DNA of 64,000 nt from NCBI GenBank assembly GCA_947503575.1, contig CANNDZ010000001.1, forward strand, positions 1,984,001-2,048,000, given 5' to 3'. The notes under the pieces were generated by a model. It was given only the letters and a program-made list of their open reading frames with translations. It was not told where the DNA came from and searched no databases. Positions 21,216 to 29,906 of this stretch are shown here, piece after piece. The translations under genes were made by a program, and so were the position numbers. Every line of letters starts with the position of its first letter. Within the stretch, counting starts at the first letter, position 1. This DNA comes from an uncultured Kordiimonas sp. Its GTDB lineage: Bacteria > Pseudomonadota > Alphaproteobacteria > Sphingomonadales > Kordiimonadaceae.

Positions 21216-22262
21216 CTATTTTAGCCACAAATTGTAAATTGCTGCCGCGTTTTCACCCGTTTTAGCGGTGTGGACGGTGCCGTCCTCAAGAATTTGAGCT
21301 TGGCCCGTTAGGTTTATGCCCCACAAATTACCTTTCAGGAAGACGGTCATGCCCCAGCGAGTAATATGCTCAGTTGAGCGCGCGGGCAGGGCGGCCCCCG
21401 GCTCTTTGCTATAGTGAACAGCAGGCACCAGCAAAAGGTCTATGCTTTGGTTTTTCATAAATTCTGTGGTGTCGTCTTCGTGGCTGTCAGCGCCGATAAG
21501 AACACCAAGTTTGTGAATACCTACCTGAAAAACGGGTAGGAAATCTGGCCATGCTTGTTTGGTAAAGCCTTGTTCAAATGGCTCTAGGTGGACCTTCCTT
21601 ATGGCATCAACCTGTGCTGTACCGTCAGGTGCGAATACGAAGCCTGCATTAAAAATGGGACCATGACCGTAGCTAAGGCTGTCCGGGTAGGCACCCGGCG
21701 TCATCAAGGCTGATGAACCAGCCATAAGCGTAATGCCGTATTTTTGCGCAAGGCTGGAATAGGCCGCGAGTTGAGCATCGGCTGATGCGCGGGTGCGGGC
21801 GCGCACAAGGGCAGCAGTTGTTTTATCTGTGTCATCGAAGATGAACAGGTTCTTGAAATAGTCAACCAGGGAGTGGGTAATGATAGGCAGTTTGGCGTTT
21901 GACAGGCTGTTTGTATCGTACACGCGCGATCCCTGGTCAACTGCGGCCAATCCTGTGCCGATATGTTCTGGTAGAAGAACGATTGTATTCTCGCCAATCC
22001 AGCCTTCGTCTCTCGCGCGGTCCAGATAGCCCTCTAGTTTGGCCTGAAACCGTCCAACAGTCGCATAGTCCAGTGGCTCCATAAAAGGCTCAACGCCAAT
22101 TACGTTGCCGGCACCCGTATCTGTGCCAAAACTGTCGATAGTTGAAAGGTAAAGACGCGGCGGATTGGACAGGTCTGGCGACAGGCCAGGCCAAAACAGA
22201 TAGAAGGCGGCCCCCAAAAGGGCCACCAGTGCGATTAGTTTTTTGAAGTGTCGTTTGAACAA
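21216..22262 (-). CDS. membrane-anchored nitrilase-superfamily (carbon-nitrogen hydrolase) homologue, probable pseudoenzyme
   Basis: N-terminal TM; LLPEHIG (Glu), IRKVHLEPFEQ (Lys), but GVLIGADSHEDD at the nucleophile position. Confidence 0.75.
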   Translation of the reverse strand: MFKRHFKKLIALVALLGAAFYLFWPGLSPDLSNPPRLYLSTIDSFGTDTGAGNVIGVEPFMEPLDYATVGRFQAKLEGYLDRARDEGWIGENTIVLLPEHIGTGLAAVDQGSRVYDTNSLSNAKLPIITHSLVDYFKNLFIFDDTDKTTAALVRARTRASADAQLAAYSSLAQKYGITLMAGSSALMTPGAYPDSLSYGHGPIFNAGFVFAPDGTAQVDAIRKVHLEPFEQGFTKQAWPDFLPVFQVGIHKLGVLIGADSHEDDTTEFMKNQSIDLLLVPAVHYSKEPGAALPARSTEHITRWGMTVFLKGNLWGINLTGQAQILEDGTVHTAKTGENAAAIYNLWLK

Positions 22263-22265
22263 GGC

Positions 22266-23276
22266 CTATGCGTCCGACAATTTAACCACTTGTTTGCCAA
22301 AGTTCTTGCCGCCCAGCATATCAATGAAGGCTTGTGGTGCGTTTTCGATGCCTTCGGCAACGCTTTCGCGGTATTTGAGTTTGCCTTCTTTCAGCCATTT
22401 GGCGCCGGTTCCAACCCACTCGCGGCATAAGTCTGGGTAATTAGACACGATAAAGCCCTGCATTTTAACGCTGCGCCCCACCAAAACAGCCATATTGCGC
22501 GGGCCAGGCGGCATATCGTCCAGCGTTGCGTTATACATGGAAATCATACCGCACAGCGCAATGCGCGCGTTAAAGTTCAGGTTATTGATAACCGCTTCCA
22601 GAACTGGCCCGCCAACATTTTCAAAATACACATCAATGCCGTTGGGGTTTGTGGTCCGCACGGCCTTGTAAACATCATCTGTTTTGTAATTGAAGGCAGC
22701 ATCAAACCCCAGTTCGTCGGTTAGGTAAGCTATTTTGTCGTCTGAGCCTGCGCTGCCCGCGACATGGCAGCCCATGTTTTTGCCAATTTGGCCCACAACC
22801 TGCCCAACAGCCCCCGATGCAGCGGAAACGAACAGGTTTTCTCCGTCTTTCATGTCGGCCACGCCCTTCAGGCCAACATAGGCCGTCATACCGGGCATGC
22901 CCAAAACGCCCAGATAATAGGACAGCGGCGCCAATGACGGGTCAACAGGTGTATAGCCCGCACCATCTGTTACGGTGTAATTGGCCCAGTTGCCCATGCC
23001 CACGACATACATGCCTTCTTCAAATGGCCCTCCGTTGGAGGCGATAACCTTGCCGACAATGCCCCCTTGCAGTGGTGCACCAATTTGAAAAGGCGGCACG
23101 TAGCTTTTTGCATCATTCATACGGCCACGCATATACGGATCAACAGACATATAGCTGGTTTGAACAACAATCTGACCAGCGCCTGGTTCAGGGATATTCG
23201 TTTCCGACAGTTCGAAGTTCTGTTCCGTAGGCCATCCGTTTGGCCGGCTTGCTAGCAGAATTTGCTTATTTGACAT
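22266..23276 (-). CDS. NADP-dependent oxidoreductase, MDR/CurA-like
   Basis: VDPYMRGRM, FVSAASGAVGQVVGQIGKNMGC, VDVYFENVGG motifs. Confidence 0.92.
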   Translation of the reverse strand: MSNKQILLASRPNGWPTEQNFELSETNIPEPGAGQIVVQTSYMSVDPYMRGRMNDAKSYVPPFQIGAPLQGGIVGKVIASNGGPFEEGMYVVGMGNWANYTVTDGAGYTPVDPSLAPLSYYLGVLGMPGMTAYVGLKGVADMKDGENLFVSAASGAVGQVVGQIGKNMGCHVAGSAGSDDKIAYLTDELGFDAAFNYKTDDVYKAVRTTNPNGIDVYFENVGGPVLEAVINNLNFNARIALCGMISMYNATLDDMPPGPRNMAVLVGRSVKMQGFIVSNYPDLCREWVGTGAKWLKEGKLKYRESVAEGIENAPQAFIDMLGGKNFGKQVVKLSDA

Positions 23277-23461
23277 GGGGGCTCCTCGTCACTCTGAAGT
23301 TGTCGTGAACGACTGATCACGCGTTATAAATCATGATATGGCGCTGCAGTGCGGGCAGGCAAGCACTGAAAATTAGGCCATTTTTATGGGGTAAATAAAT
23401 ACCGTTATTTTAAATATATGATTTTATTAGCAAAAATTCAGTTTTCACCGAAATATAGGCA

Positions 23462-23489
23462 TTGACAGGGATGAAAACTTCCCTATATT
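23462..23489 (+). promoter_or_regulatory. sigma70 promoter for rplM-rpsI: TTGACA-N16-TATATT
   Basis: TTGACA 23462-23467, TATATT 23484-23489, AT-rich UP-element-like stretch upstream. Confidence 0.8.
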
Positions 23490-23590
23490 CCGCGCCTTAA
23501 CGAGAGGCACTTGCATCCATCGGGGGTGCGTATGCCGTGTGAAGCAGAAGCCGGCGCACAATGTTGGCTCTAACCTGAGGTATCCTTGCG

Positions 23591-24049
23591 ATGAAAACTT
23601 ATTCCGCAAAACCTTCGGAGATCGAAAAGAAATGGCTGATTGTCGATGCCGAGGACGTTGTCCTTGGTCGCCTGGCGCAAGCTGTTGCTGTTGTTCTTCG
23701 TGGTAAACACAAGCCAACATACACACCGCACATGGATTGCGGCGATAATGTTATCGTTGTTAACGCTGAAAAAATTAAACTCACAGGCAAAAAGCTGTCT
23801 GACAAAGTTTATTACCGCCACACAGGTCACCCGGGTGGTATCAAGTCTACCACTGCCGGTGAAATTCTGGGCGGCAAATTCCCGGAGCGTGTTGTTCAAA
23901 AAGCTATTGAGCGCATGATCCCAAAAGGACCACTTGGTCGCCAACAGCTTCGTAACCTGCGTGTTTACGCTGGTACGGATCACCCCCATGCCGCGCAAGA
24001 GCCAACTGTGCTTGATGTTGCCGCAATGAACCCAAAGAATAAGAGGTAA
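23591..24049 (+). CDS. rplM: 50S ribosomal protein L13
   Basis: [39 protein letters not shown]-like [10 protein letters not shown]. Confidence 0.98.
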   Translation: MKTYSAKPSEIEKKWLIVDAEDVVLGRLAQAVAVVLRGKHKPTYTPHMDCGDNVIVVNAEKIKLTGKKLSDKVYYRHTGHPGGIKSTTAGEILGGKFPERVVQKAIERMIPKGPLGRQQLRNLRVYAGTDHPHAAQEPTVLDVAAMNPKNKR

Positions 24050-24054
24050 GCGAC

Positions 24055-24534
24055 ATGGCCGACCTTCAAGACCTTAAAGAATTGACCGGCGAAGCCACTG
24101 CTGTTGCAGAAGCTGCCCCGGCTGAGCGCGTTGCCGTTGTTGATGACCAGGGCCGCTCATACGCAACCGGCAAGCGTAAAGACGCTGTTGCCCGCGTTTG
24201 GATTAAGCCAGGTTCTGGCAAAATCACCGTTAATGGTCGTGATCAAGAAGTTTACTTCGCACGCCCAACCCTGCGCCTTATCGTGAACCAACCGTTTCAG
24301 GTTGCTGGTCGCGAAAACCAGTATGACGTCGTTGCCACTGTAAAAGGCGGCGGCTTGTCTGGCCAGGCTGGTGCGGTAAAGCATGGTATTTCTCAGGCTA
24401 TCCAGCTTGCAGAACCTACGCTTCGCGGTGCGTTGAAAGCTGCTGGCTTCCTGACGCGCGATAGCCGTGTTGTTGAACGGAAGAAATACGGTAAAGCAAA
24501 AGCTCGTCGTTCGTTCCAGTTCTCAAAGCGCTAA
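24055..24534 (+). CDS. rpsI: 30S ribosomal protein S9
   Basis: [27 protein letters not shown] ... [18 protein letters not shown]. Confidence 0.98.
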   Translation: MADLQDLKELTGEATAVAEAAPAERVAVVDDQGRSYATGKRKDAVARVWIKPGSGKITVNGRDQEVYFARPTLRLIVNQPFQVAGRENQYDVVATVKGGGLSGQAGAVKHGISQAIQLAEPTLRGALKAAGFLTRDSRVVERKKYGKAKARRSFQFSKR

Positions 24535-24598
24535 ACTGCTTCAAAGAATTCTGTTCCGAGTATCTGTTTCGAGTACCAACAATTTTTGTTCAGAGTTC

Positions 24599-24627
24599 AA
24601 AAGGCCGCCTGCTAGGGCGGCCTTTTT
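24599..24627 (+). terminator. Rho-independent terminator after rpsI (bidirectional appearance)
   Basis: AAAAGGCCGCC-tgctag-GGCGGCCTTTTTT. Confidence 0.85.
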
Positions 24628-24688
24628 TGTTTGGTTAAAATGGAGCTGAAATAGCGGCAAAACATGCTACGCAGGGGTTACACGGTCT

Positions 24689-25225
24689 TTAGGGGCAACA
24701 GCTTCGATCATTGCATTTACGCTCATGTGCCATATCCTTGACCATTTTTTTAATTAAGCGGTCGCGCTTTAGCTTTGACACGTTGTCCAGAAATGTTCTG
24801 CCATCAAGATATTCCATTTCGTGCTGGATCACGGTCGCTAGCCAATCTTCTGCTGCCAATTTGTGTCTTTTGCCGTCGACGTCCTGATACGTAATTTCTA
24901 CACGCGCTGGTCGTTCAATCTCTACCCTGATACCTGGAAAGCATAAAGAAGCCTCCTCTCGGCTTATGGTCTCGCTTGATTGGGACACGATCTCAGGGTT
25001 AATGCAGACTAGGGGCATGCGCTCACCGTTTTCCTGAAGGTCAATGGCAATAACCCGTTTCAGGACACCCACCATATTTGCACCAATACCAAGGCCTCGT
25101 TTCCGGTAGACCACCTCCAGCATGGCATCCGCAAGTTCTTTAAGCTCATCATCGAACGAAGTAACGGGTGCTGCTTTCATCCTGAAGATCGGATTAGGGG
25201 CAGGTACCAACTCTAGATTTGTCAT
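24689..25225 (-). CDS. peptide deformylase-like protein with altered catalytic motifs
   Basis: Whole-length PDF similarity; motif 1 GLGIGANM, motif 2 EASLCFPG, motif 3 QHEMEYLDG instead of GLAAxQ / EGCLS / HExDH. Confidence 0.85.
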   Translation of the reverse strand: MTNLELVPAPNPIFRMKAAPVTSFDDELKELADAMLEVVYRKRGLGIGANMVGVLKRVIAIDLQENGERMPLVCINPEIVSQSSETISREEASLCFPGIRVEIERPARVEITYQDVDGKRHKLAAEDWLATVIQHEMEYLDGRTFLDNVSKLKRDRLIKKMVKDMAHERKCNDRSCCP

Positions 25226-25281
25226 TATGACATTCCTTCTTAGACCAATGCTTATGACGAGCGTGCGTCCACCGCCAACAG

Positions 25282-25737
25282 CTACGACAAAAAGCGCTCG
25301 ATTATAAGGTCGTGGGCAGCCGGTATATCAACATTCATTCTGGGCGGCGGCGCTGCTTTTGCCTGCGTGTATAATGAACCGAGTTCGGTCCAGTCTCTGG
25401 TCCAGAAAATCGGCACAACAGTTGCCATTTGTTCCAGAAACAACGCCTGATGATCTTCTGTTGCCCTAGGGTTGGCAACAGCAACGAACCTTTTACCCAG
25501 ACGGATCGCTTCAATCACGGTTGCACCGCCATGAGTGATCAGGAAATCACAGTTTTGCAAATCGTCTTCAATACTTGGCTTTGCGTGATAGTGCGTAACA
25601 TGTTGAGGTGAAACTTTGGCTTGGCCGGTTTGGCAGACGACCTCTTCATCGCCGAACAGCCCTTCACCGGCCAACCGGTCAATTTCTTCAATCAACTCGG
25701 CGAACGGTTGCGTCGTGCCGGTGGTTACAAAGATCAT
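25282..25737 (-). CDS. Alg13/PssE-like glycosyltransferase C-terminal (UDP-sugar-binding) subunit
   Basis: MIFVTTGTTQPFAELIEEIDRL; DFLITHGGATVIEAIRLGKRFVAVANP. Confidence 0.85.
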   Translation of the reverse strand: MIFVTTGTTQPFAELIEEIDRLAGEGLFGDEEVVCQTGQAKVSPQHVTHYHAKPSIEDDLQNCDFLITHGGATVIEAIRLGKRFVAVANPRATEDHQALFLEQMATVVPIFWTRDWTELGSLYTQAKAAPPPRMNVDIPAAHDLIIERFLS

Positions 25738-25784
25738 ACAGATGCTCGATTTCTTAAGTTAGATCAGGTCTTAAATCAGGTGGC

Positions 25785-26306
25785 CTATTTGCTGACAGCG
25801 CCTTGAATGCTGCCAATAGTAACTTTGGGGTGGTCTATCTTCACTGTCGGCCATTGCACTATCCATGACGACCCCAGGTTAAACCGTTGAAGCAATCGCA
25901 GGGTCAGGGACGCCATAGTACTGCGCGTGATGCTTTCCACAAACACGGAGTTGCGGCGAAACAGCGTTGCTGCAAACAGCATTGGAATGGCATGCCGGTT
26001 GCCAACGACAACAGTAAGCTGTGGCTTATGGCGTATGTGGGCATAGAGGGTGGTTGCCAATGTTGCTATCATTGGCCAGATGTTGCGCCACCATTCAGGC
26101 TTAACCATATTGGCAAATTCTGGGACGATATATACAGGCCCCTCGGTCAAGCCCTTTTCTGGCGGTACAGGGCCCCACTTGGTATTCAAATAAACAAATT
26201 TGAGATCAGGGCGGGCTGCGACAAGGTCTGACAGCAGGGTAACTGTCTCAAACACATAGCCACCGCCGCCAAGCATCACCAGTATAGTCTGCCCAGTTTT
26301 GTTCAT
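25785..26306 (-). CDS. Alg14/PssD-like membrane-anchoring glycosyltransferase subunit
   Basis: ILVMLGGGGYVFETVTLL; VVVGNRHAIPMLFAATLF; VFVESITRS. Confidence 0.85.
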   Translation of the reverse strand: MNKTGQTILVMLGGGGYVFETVTLLSDLVAARPDLKFVYLNTKWGPVPPEKGLTEGPVYIVPEFANMVKPEWWRNIWPMIATLATTLYAHIRHKPQLTVVVGNRHAIPMLFAATLFRRNSVFVESITRSTMASLTLRLLQRFNLGSSWIVQWPTVKIDHPKVTIGSIQGAVSK

Positions 26307-26552
26307 GACACATCATTCCTGCTGACCCCGGTTTTTATGATAGATAAGCGGGTATGGTGCGTCAACAGCCCGGCAAATGCCTAGACGACTTCAGTGGTGG
26401 TGTTTGGTGTTTACTGAGTTCTCAGGTCCAGAGTTTCTGGGGTGTTGCGTAATTTCTTGAATTGAACCATCTGCTACCTCGGCTTGGTTATTAAGGGTAT
26501 CTCAACGATTTCTAACATATCTTCCGCAGCGAGCAGAGGATAGCAACAGACC

Positions 26553-27410
26553 ATGACACAAGGATACCTGACGCTGGCGACAGGTGATCGCCAATACTAT
26601 GATGCGGCTGTAAGCCTTGCATTAAGTGTGCGCCTGAATGATGCAGCACGCCCCATAAGCCTCCTGTGTGATGATGCTGGCAAACTATCCGAGGAAGAAA
26701 AATCTTGTTTTGATCGCGTTATTGTCGCTTTGCCAGGGACGTTAGGGGTCGGGTGCGCAGGCAAGCTGGATGTTCCCGGTTTTCTGCCATACGACGAAAC
26801 TATATTCCTCGATTCTGATTGCCTAATCATCAAGAAAGATATGGATCGCCATTGGGCGTTACTGTCAGCGCAATATTTTAATGTATCTGGTGAAAAAAGA
26901 ACGTCAGGTTATTGGTATAATTTCAATATTTCTGATGTATGCAAAGCGTTGAACATTCCTTATATGGTATATATGAACAGTGGTGTGATGTACATGCGCA
27001 AGGGTAAAGAACTTGATCGCTTTCTGGCTGTAGCGCAGGACCTGCGTGACACTGCTCAGGATATCCTCTCTGTGCAGCACCGCGATATGAATGCACAGAT
27101 TGCTGATGAACCCATTTGGGGTGCTGCGATGGGACGCGTGGGTATTCAGCCGGTAACTTATTCGGTGCAAGATCAGGTGCTTATGGTCACTACTTATATG
27201 TCAAAGCGTATCAAGTATGACCCAATGACCAACCTTAGTACGCAGCATAAAAGTGAAGGTTATCTTATCCTGGGCCGTTTCTTGTCTAAGGGGTGGACCC
27301 GATATTCTCCATCAATCGCTCATTTTATACGGTTTAAGCCACGCGGTGTGTACCGGCAGTGTGTTCATCAATTGCGCACTTGGGCGGGTATTAAAAAAAG
27401 CCAAATCTGA
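26553..27410 (+). CDS. GT-A fold glycosyltransferase-like protein
   Basis: DETIFLDSDCLIIKK (DxD motif) in a nucleotide-sugar transferase-like context. Confidence 0.65.
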   Translation: MTQGYLTLATGDRQYYDAAVSLALSVRLNDAARPISLLCDDAGKLSEEEKSCFDRVIVALPGTLGVGCAGKLDVPGFLPYDETIFLDSDCLIIKKDMDRHWALLSAQYFNVSGEKRTSGYWYNFNISDVCKALNIPYMVYMNSGVMYMRKGKELDRFLAVAQDLRDTAQDILSVQHRDMNAQIADEPIWGAAMGRVGIQPVTYSVQDQVLMVTTYMSKRIKYDPMTNLSTQHKSEGYLILGRFLSKGWTRYSPSIAHFIRFKPRGVYRQCVHQLRTWAGIKKSQI

Positions 27411-27517
27411 TAACCAATTGTACCGTATAGATTTTACTGTATAAGGTCGTAAAGCATGGTGCCAAGCTTCTGGCTTATGCCAAGACCATGGCAATGACGT
27501 ATGGATGGAGAGAACTG

Positions 27518-27961
27518 ATGATCAGTCTTAAACACCTCAGGCTTTGTCTTTTTCTCGCCTTACCTTTGGTGGTTGTTCCAACCAGCACGGCGCAGGATTA
27601 CAAAACGCCGTCTGTTGCCGGCACAGAATTATATTTTATTGCGCCGCAAGACGGCGAACAGCTAACAAGCCCCGTGCGGGTTCAGTTTGGATTGCGGGGC
27701 ATGGGTGTTGCACCGGCCGGGACAGAAAAACCGGGCACTGGCCACCATCATTTGCTGATTGACGTACCGTTGCCGCCTCTCGATGAGAATATTGTCGCAG
27801 ATGAGAACCACATACATTTTGGTGGTGGCCAGACCGAAACACTGATTGACTTGCCTGCCGGGACACATACATTGCAGCTGTTGCTGGGGGACCAGAATCA
27901 CTTGCCGCACAATCCGCCGGTATATTCCAAGCAAATTACCATTGTCGTCATGGGCAAATAG
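27518..27961 (+). CDS. DUF4399-type secreted protein
   Basis: Signal peptide; FIAPQDGEQLTSPVRVQFGLRGMGVAPAG...GHHHLLIDVPLP...HIHFGGGQTET. Confidence 0.8.
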   Translation: MISLKHLRLCLFLALPLVVVPTSTAQDYKTPSVAGTELYFIAPQDGEQLTSPVRVQFGLRGMGVAPAGTEKPGTGHHHLLIDVPLPPLDENIVADENHIHFGGGQTETLIDLPAGTHTLQLLLGDQNHLPHNPPVYSKQITIVVMGK

Positions 27962-27974
27962 CGGTTAGCAAACT

Positions 27975-28316
27975 ATGCCTCATTTTATTGTCGAATGCAG
28001 CGACGGGGCCCGGCCAGAGGTTGATACACAAGCATTTGCCCAGGAAATGCATAAGGTCGCTGTCGACAGCGGTTTGTTCAACGAAAAAGCCATAAAAGTT
28101 CGGGTCGTGCCGTGCGTCACCAGTTTGGTTGCAGGAGAGCCACAAGAGTTCGTGCATGTCACAATTTATTTAATTGACGGTCGTGATAAAGCGACCAAAA
28201 AGCAGTTAGCGACCAGCGTTCATGACATGATCCGAGACAAAGGGTTATCGCTTGCTTCGGTCAGCGTTGATGTGCGCGATCTTGATCGGGAAATTTATAC
28301 AAAAAGTCAGATATAG
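27975..28316 (+). CDS. 5-carboxymethyl-2-hydroxymuconate isomerase (CHMI) family protein
   Basis: MPHFIVECSDG with N-terminal catalytic Pro; HVTIYLIDGRDKATKKQL. Confidence 0.85.
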   Translation: MPHFIVECSDGARPEVDTQAFAQEMHKVAVDSGLFNEKAIKVRVVPCVTSLVAGEPQEFVHVTIYLIDGRDKATKKQLATSVHDMIRDKGLSLASVSVDVRDLDREIYTKSQI

Positions 28317-28351
28317 GCTGATCTGACTGCAAATTGGGGAGGGGAACTATC

Positions 28352-29755
28352 ATGACTGGAAAGAACTGGTTACTAACTATTGGCGCTGTTGGGCTTTTTG
28401 CAATGCCTGTCGCGGCTTCCGATCACGAAAATCCGCCGACAGAAGTCGAGAGACTTCATGGGTTTGTGGCGGATGTGTCTGCCGACCGGATAGAGACTGA
28501 TATCCACAAATTGGCCGGGTTTGGTACGCGTCATACAATGTCGGATACGACCTCTGAAACCCGTGGTATCGGGGCTGCACGTCGATGGATTGAAGCAGAA
28601 TTTAAACGGATTGCGCAAACCTGTACTGCCCAACTGGATGTATACACAATTTCTGACACCGTGACGGGTCGTCGCATTCCAGAGCCGACAGAAATTGTGA
28701 ATGTGATTGCTGTACAGCGCGGCATTTTGGACCCTGACCGCGTGGTTGTGATGTCTGGTGACATCGACAGCCGTGTTTCAGACGTGATGAATTTTACCGA
28801 CGACTCACCTGGCGCCAATGACAACGCTTCTGGCATGGCAGGTACCATTGAGGCGGCACGCGTGCTGTGCAAAACCAAATTTCCCGGAACAATTGTGTAT
28901 GCAGGCCTGTCCGGCGAAGAACAGGGTCTGTACGGCGGCGAGGTTTTGACCGCTCACGCCAAAGAGCAAGGCTGGCGTGTCATGGGTGTGTTGAACAACG
29001 ACATGATCGGCAACATTCAGGGCATTAACGGCGTAATTGACAACACCACAGCCCGCGTTTTTTCCGAAGGTACGCGTGTTACAGAAACTGACCGCGAAGC
29101 CCGCATGCGGCGCTTTATGGGCGGGGAAGTGGACAGCCCTAGCCGCAATATTGCCCGTCTGGTGGACCGGCTCGCAGATGAATATATCCCGAACCTTGAT
29201 GTTATGATGATTTACCGGCTGGACCGGTTTGGTCGCGGCGGTCACCACAGGCCGTTCAATGAAGCGGGCATGCCTGGTGTTCGCATCATGGAAACCAACG
29301 AAAATTATTACCGGCAACATCAGGATTTGCGCACAGAAGATGGCATTGAATACGGCGATGTGATTGAGGGTGTTGACTTTGACTATGCCCGCAAGCTGAC
29401 AGCGCTTAATGTTGTGACGCTGGCGTCTATGGCGGGGGCACCACCGTTTCCGGCGGATGTGACGCTGCAGGGTGCCGTTCGTCCGTCGACTACCATTAAA
29501 TGGCAGGTACGCGGTGATGAGCGCGAAATGGCAAATCTGCGTGCTTTCAAGGTTTATTGGCGCCTGACCACAGATGCGCAGTGGCAATGGAGCCGCACGG
29601 TTGGCAAAGATGCACGGGAGCTGATACTGGATAATATCGTCATCGATAATTACTTCTTTGGTGTTGCGTCTGTCGCAAACGATGGTCTTGAAAGTCCGGT
29701 GGTTTTCCCTGGGCCGATGGGCGCGTTTGAAGCACCACTGCCTGAATCCGAGTAG
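28352..29755 (+). CDS. M28 family metallopeptidase-like protein with Fn3-like C-terminus
   Basis: Signal peptide; SPGANDNASGMAGTIEAARVL, GLSGEEQGLYGG, LNNDMIGN. Confidence 0.85.
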   Translation: MTGKNWLLTIGAVGLFAMPVAASDHENPPTEVERLHGFVADVSADRIETDIHKLAGFGTRHTMSDTTSETRGIGAARRWIEAEFKRIAQTCTAQLDVYTISDTVTGRRIPEPTEIVNVIAVQRGILDPDRVVVMSGDIDSRVSDVMNFTDDSPGANDNASGMAGTIEAARVLCKTKFPGTIVYAGLSGEEQGLYGGEVLTAHAKEQGWRVMGVLNNDMIGNIQGINGVIDNTTARVFSEGTRVTETDREARMRRFMGGEVDSPSRNIARLVDRLADEYIPNLDVMMIYRLDRFGRGGHHRPFNEAGMPGVRIMETNENYYRQHQDLRTEDGIEYGDVIEGVDFDYARKLTALNVVTLASMAGAPPFPADVTLQGAVRPSTTIKWQVRGDEREMANLRAFKVYWRLTTDAQWQWSRTVGKDARELILDNIVIDNYFFGVASVANDGLESPVVFPGPMGAFEAPLPESE

Positions 29756-29833
29756 GGCAAACGCGTTTTCAGCCCTCACTAACAGACATGTGATGTGCGT
29801 TTTCGCGCTGTTTACGTTACGAGAGCAGCATTT

Positions 29834-29868
29834 CCCGCCCGGTGGCGATCCGCCGGGTGGGGCCTTTT
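29834..29868 (+). terminator. long GC-rich hairpin, probable terminator
   Basis: CCCGCCCGGTGG-CGAT-CCGCCGGGTGGG (12-bp stem with two G.U) followed by GCCTTTT. Confidence 0.6.
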
Positions 29869-29906
29869 GTAAGGGTATGGTTGATTTCGATGAGTAGGGG
29901 TTTGGT

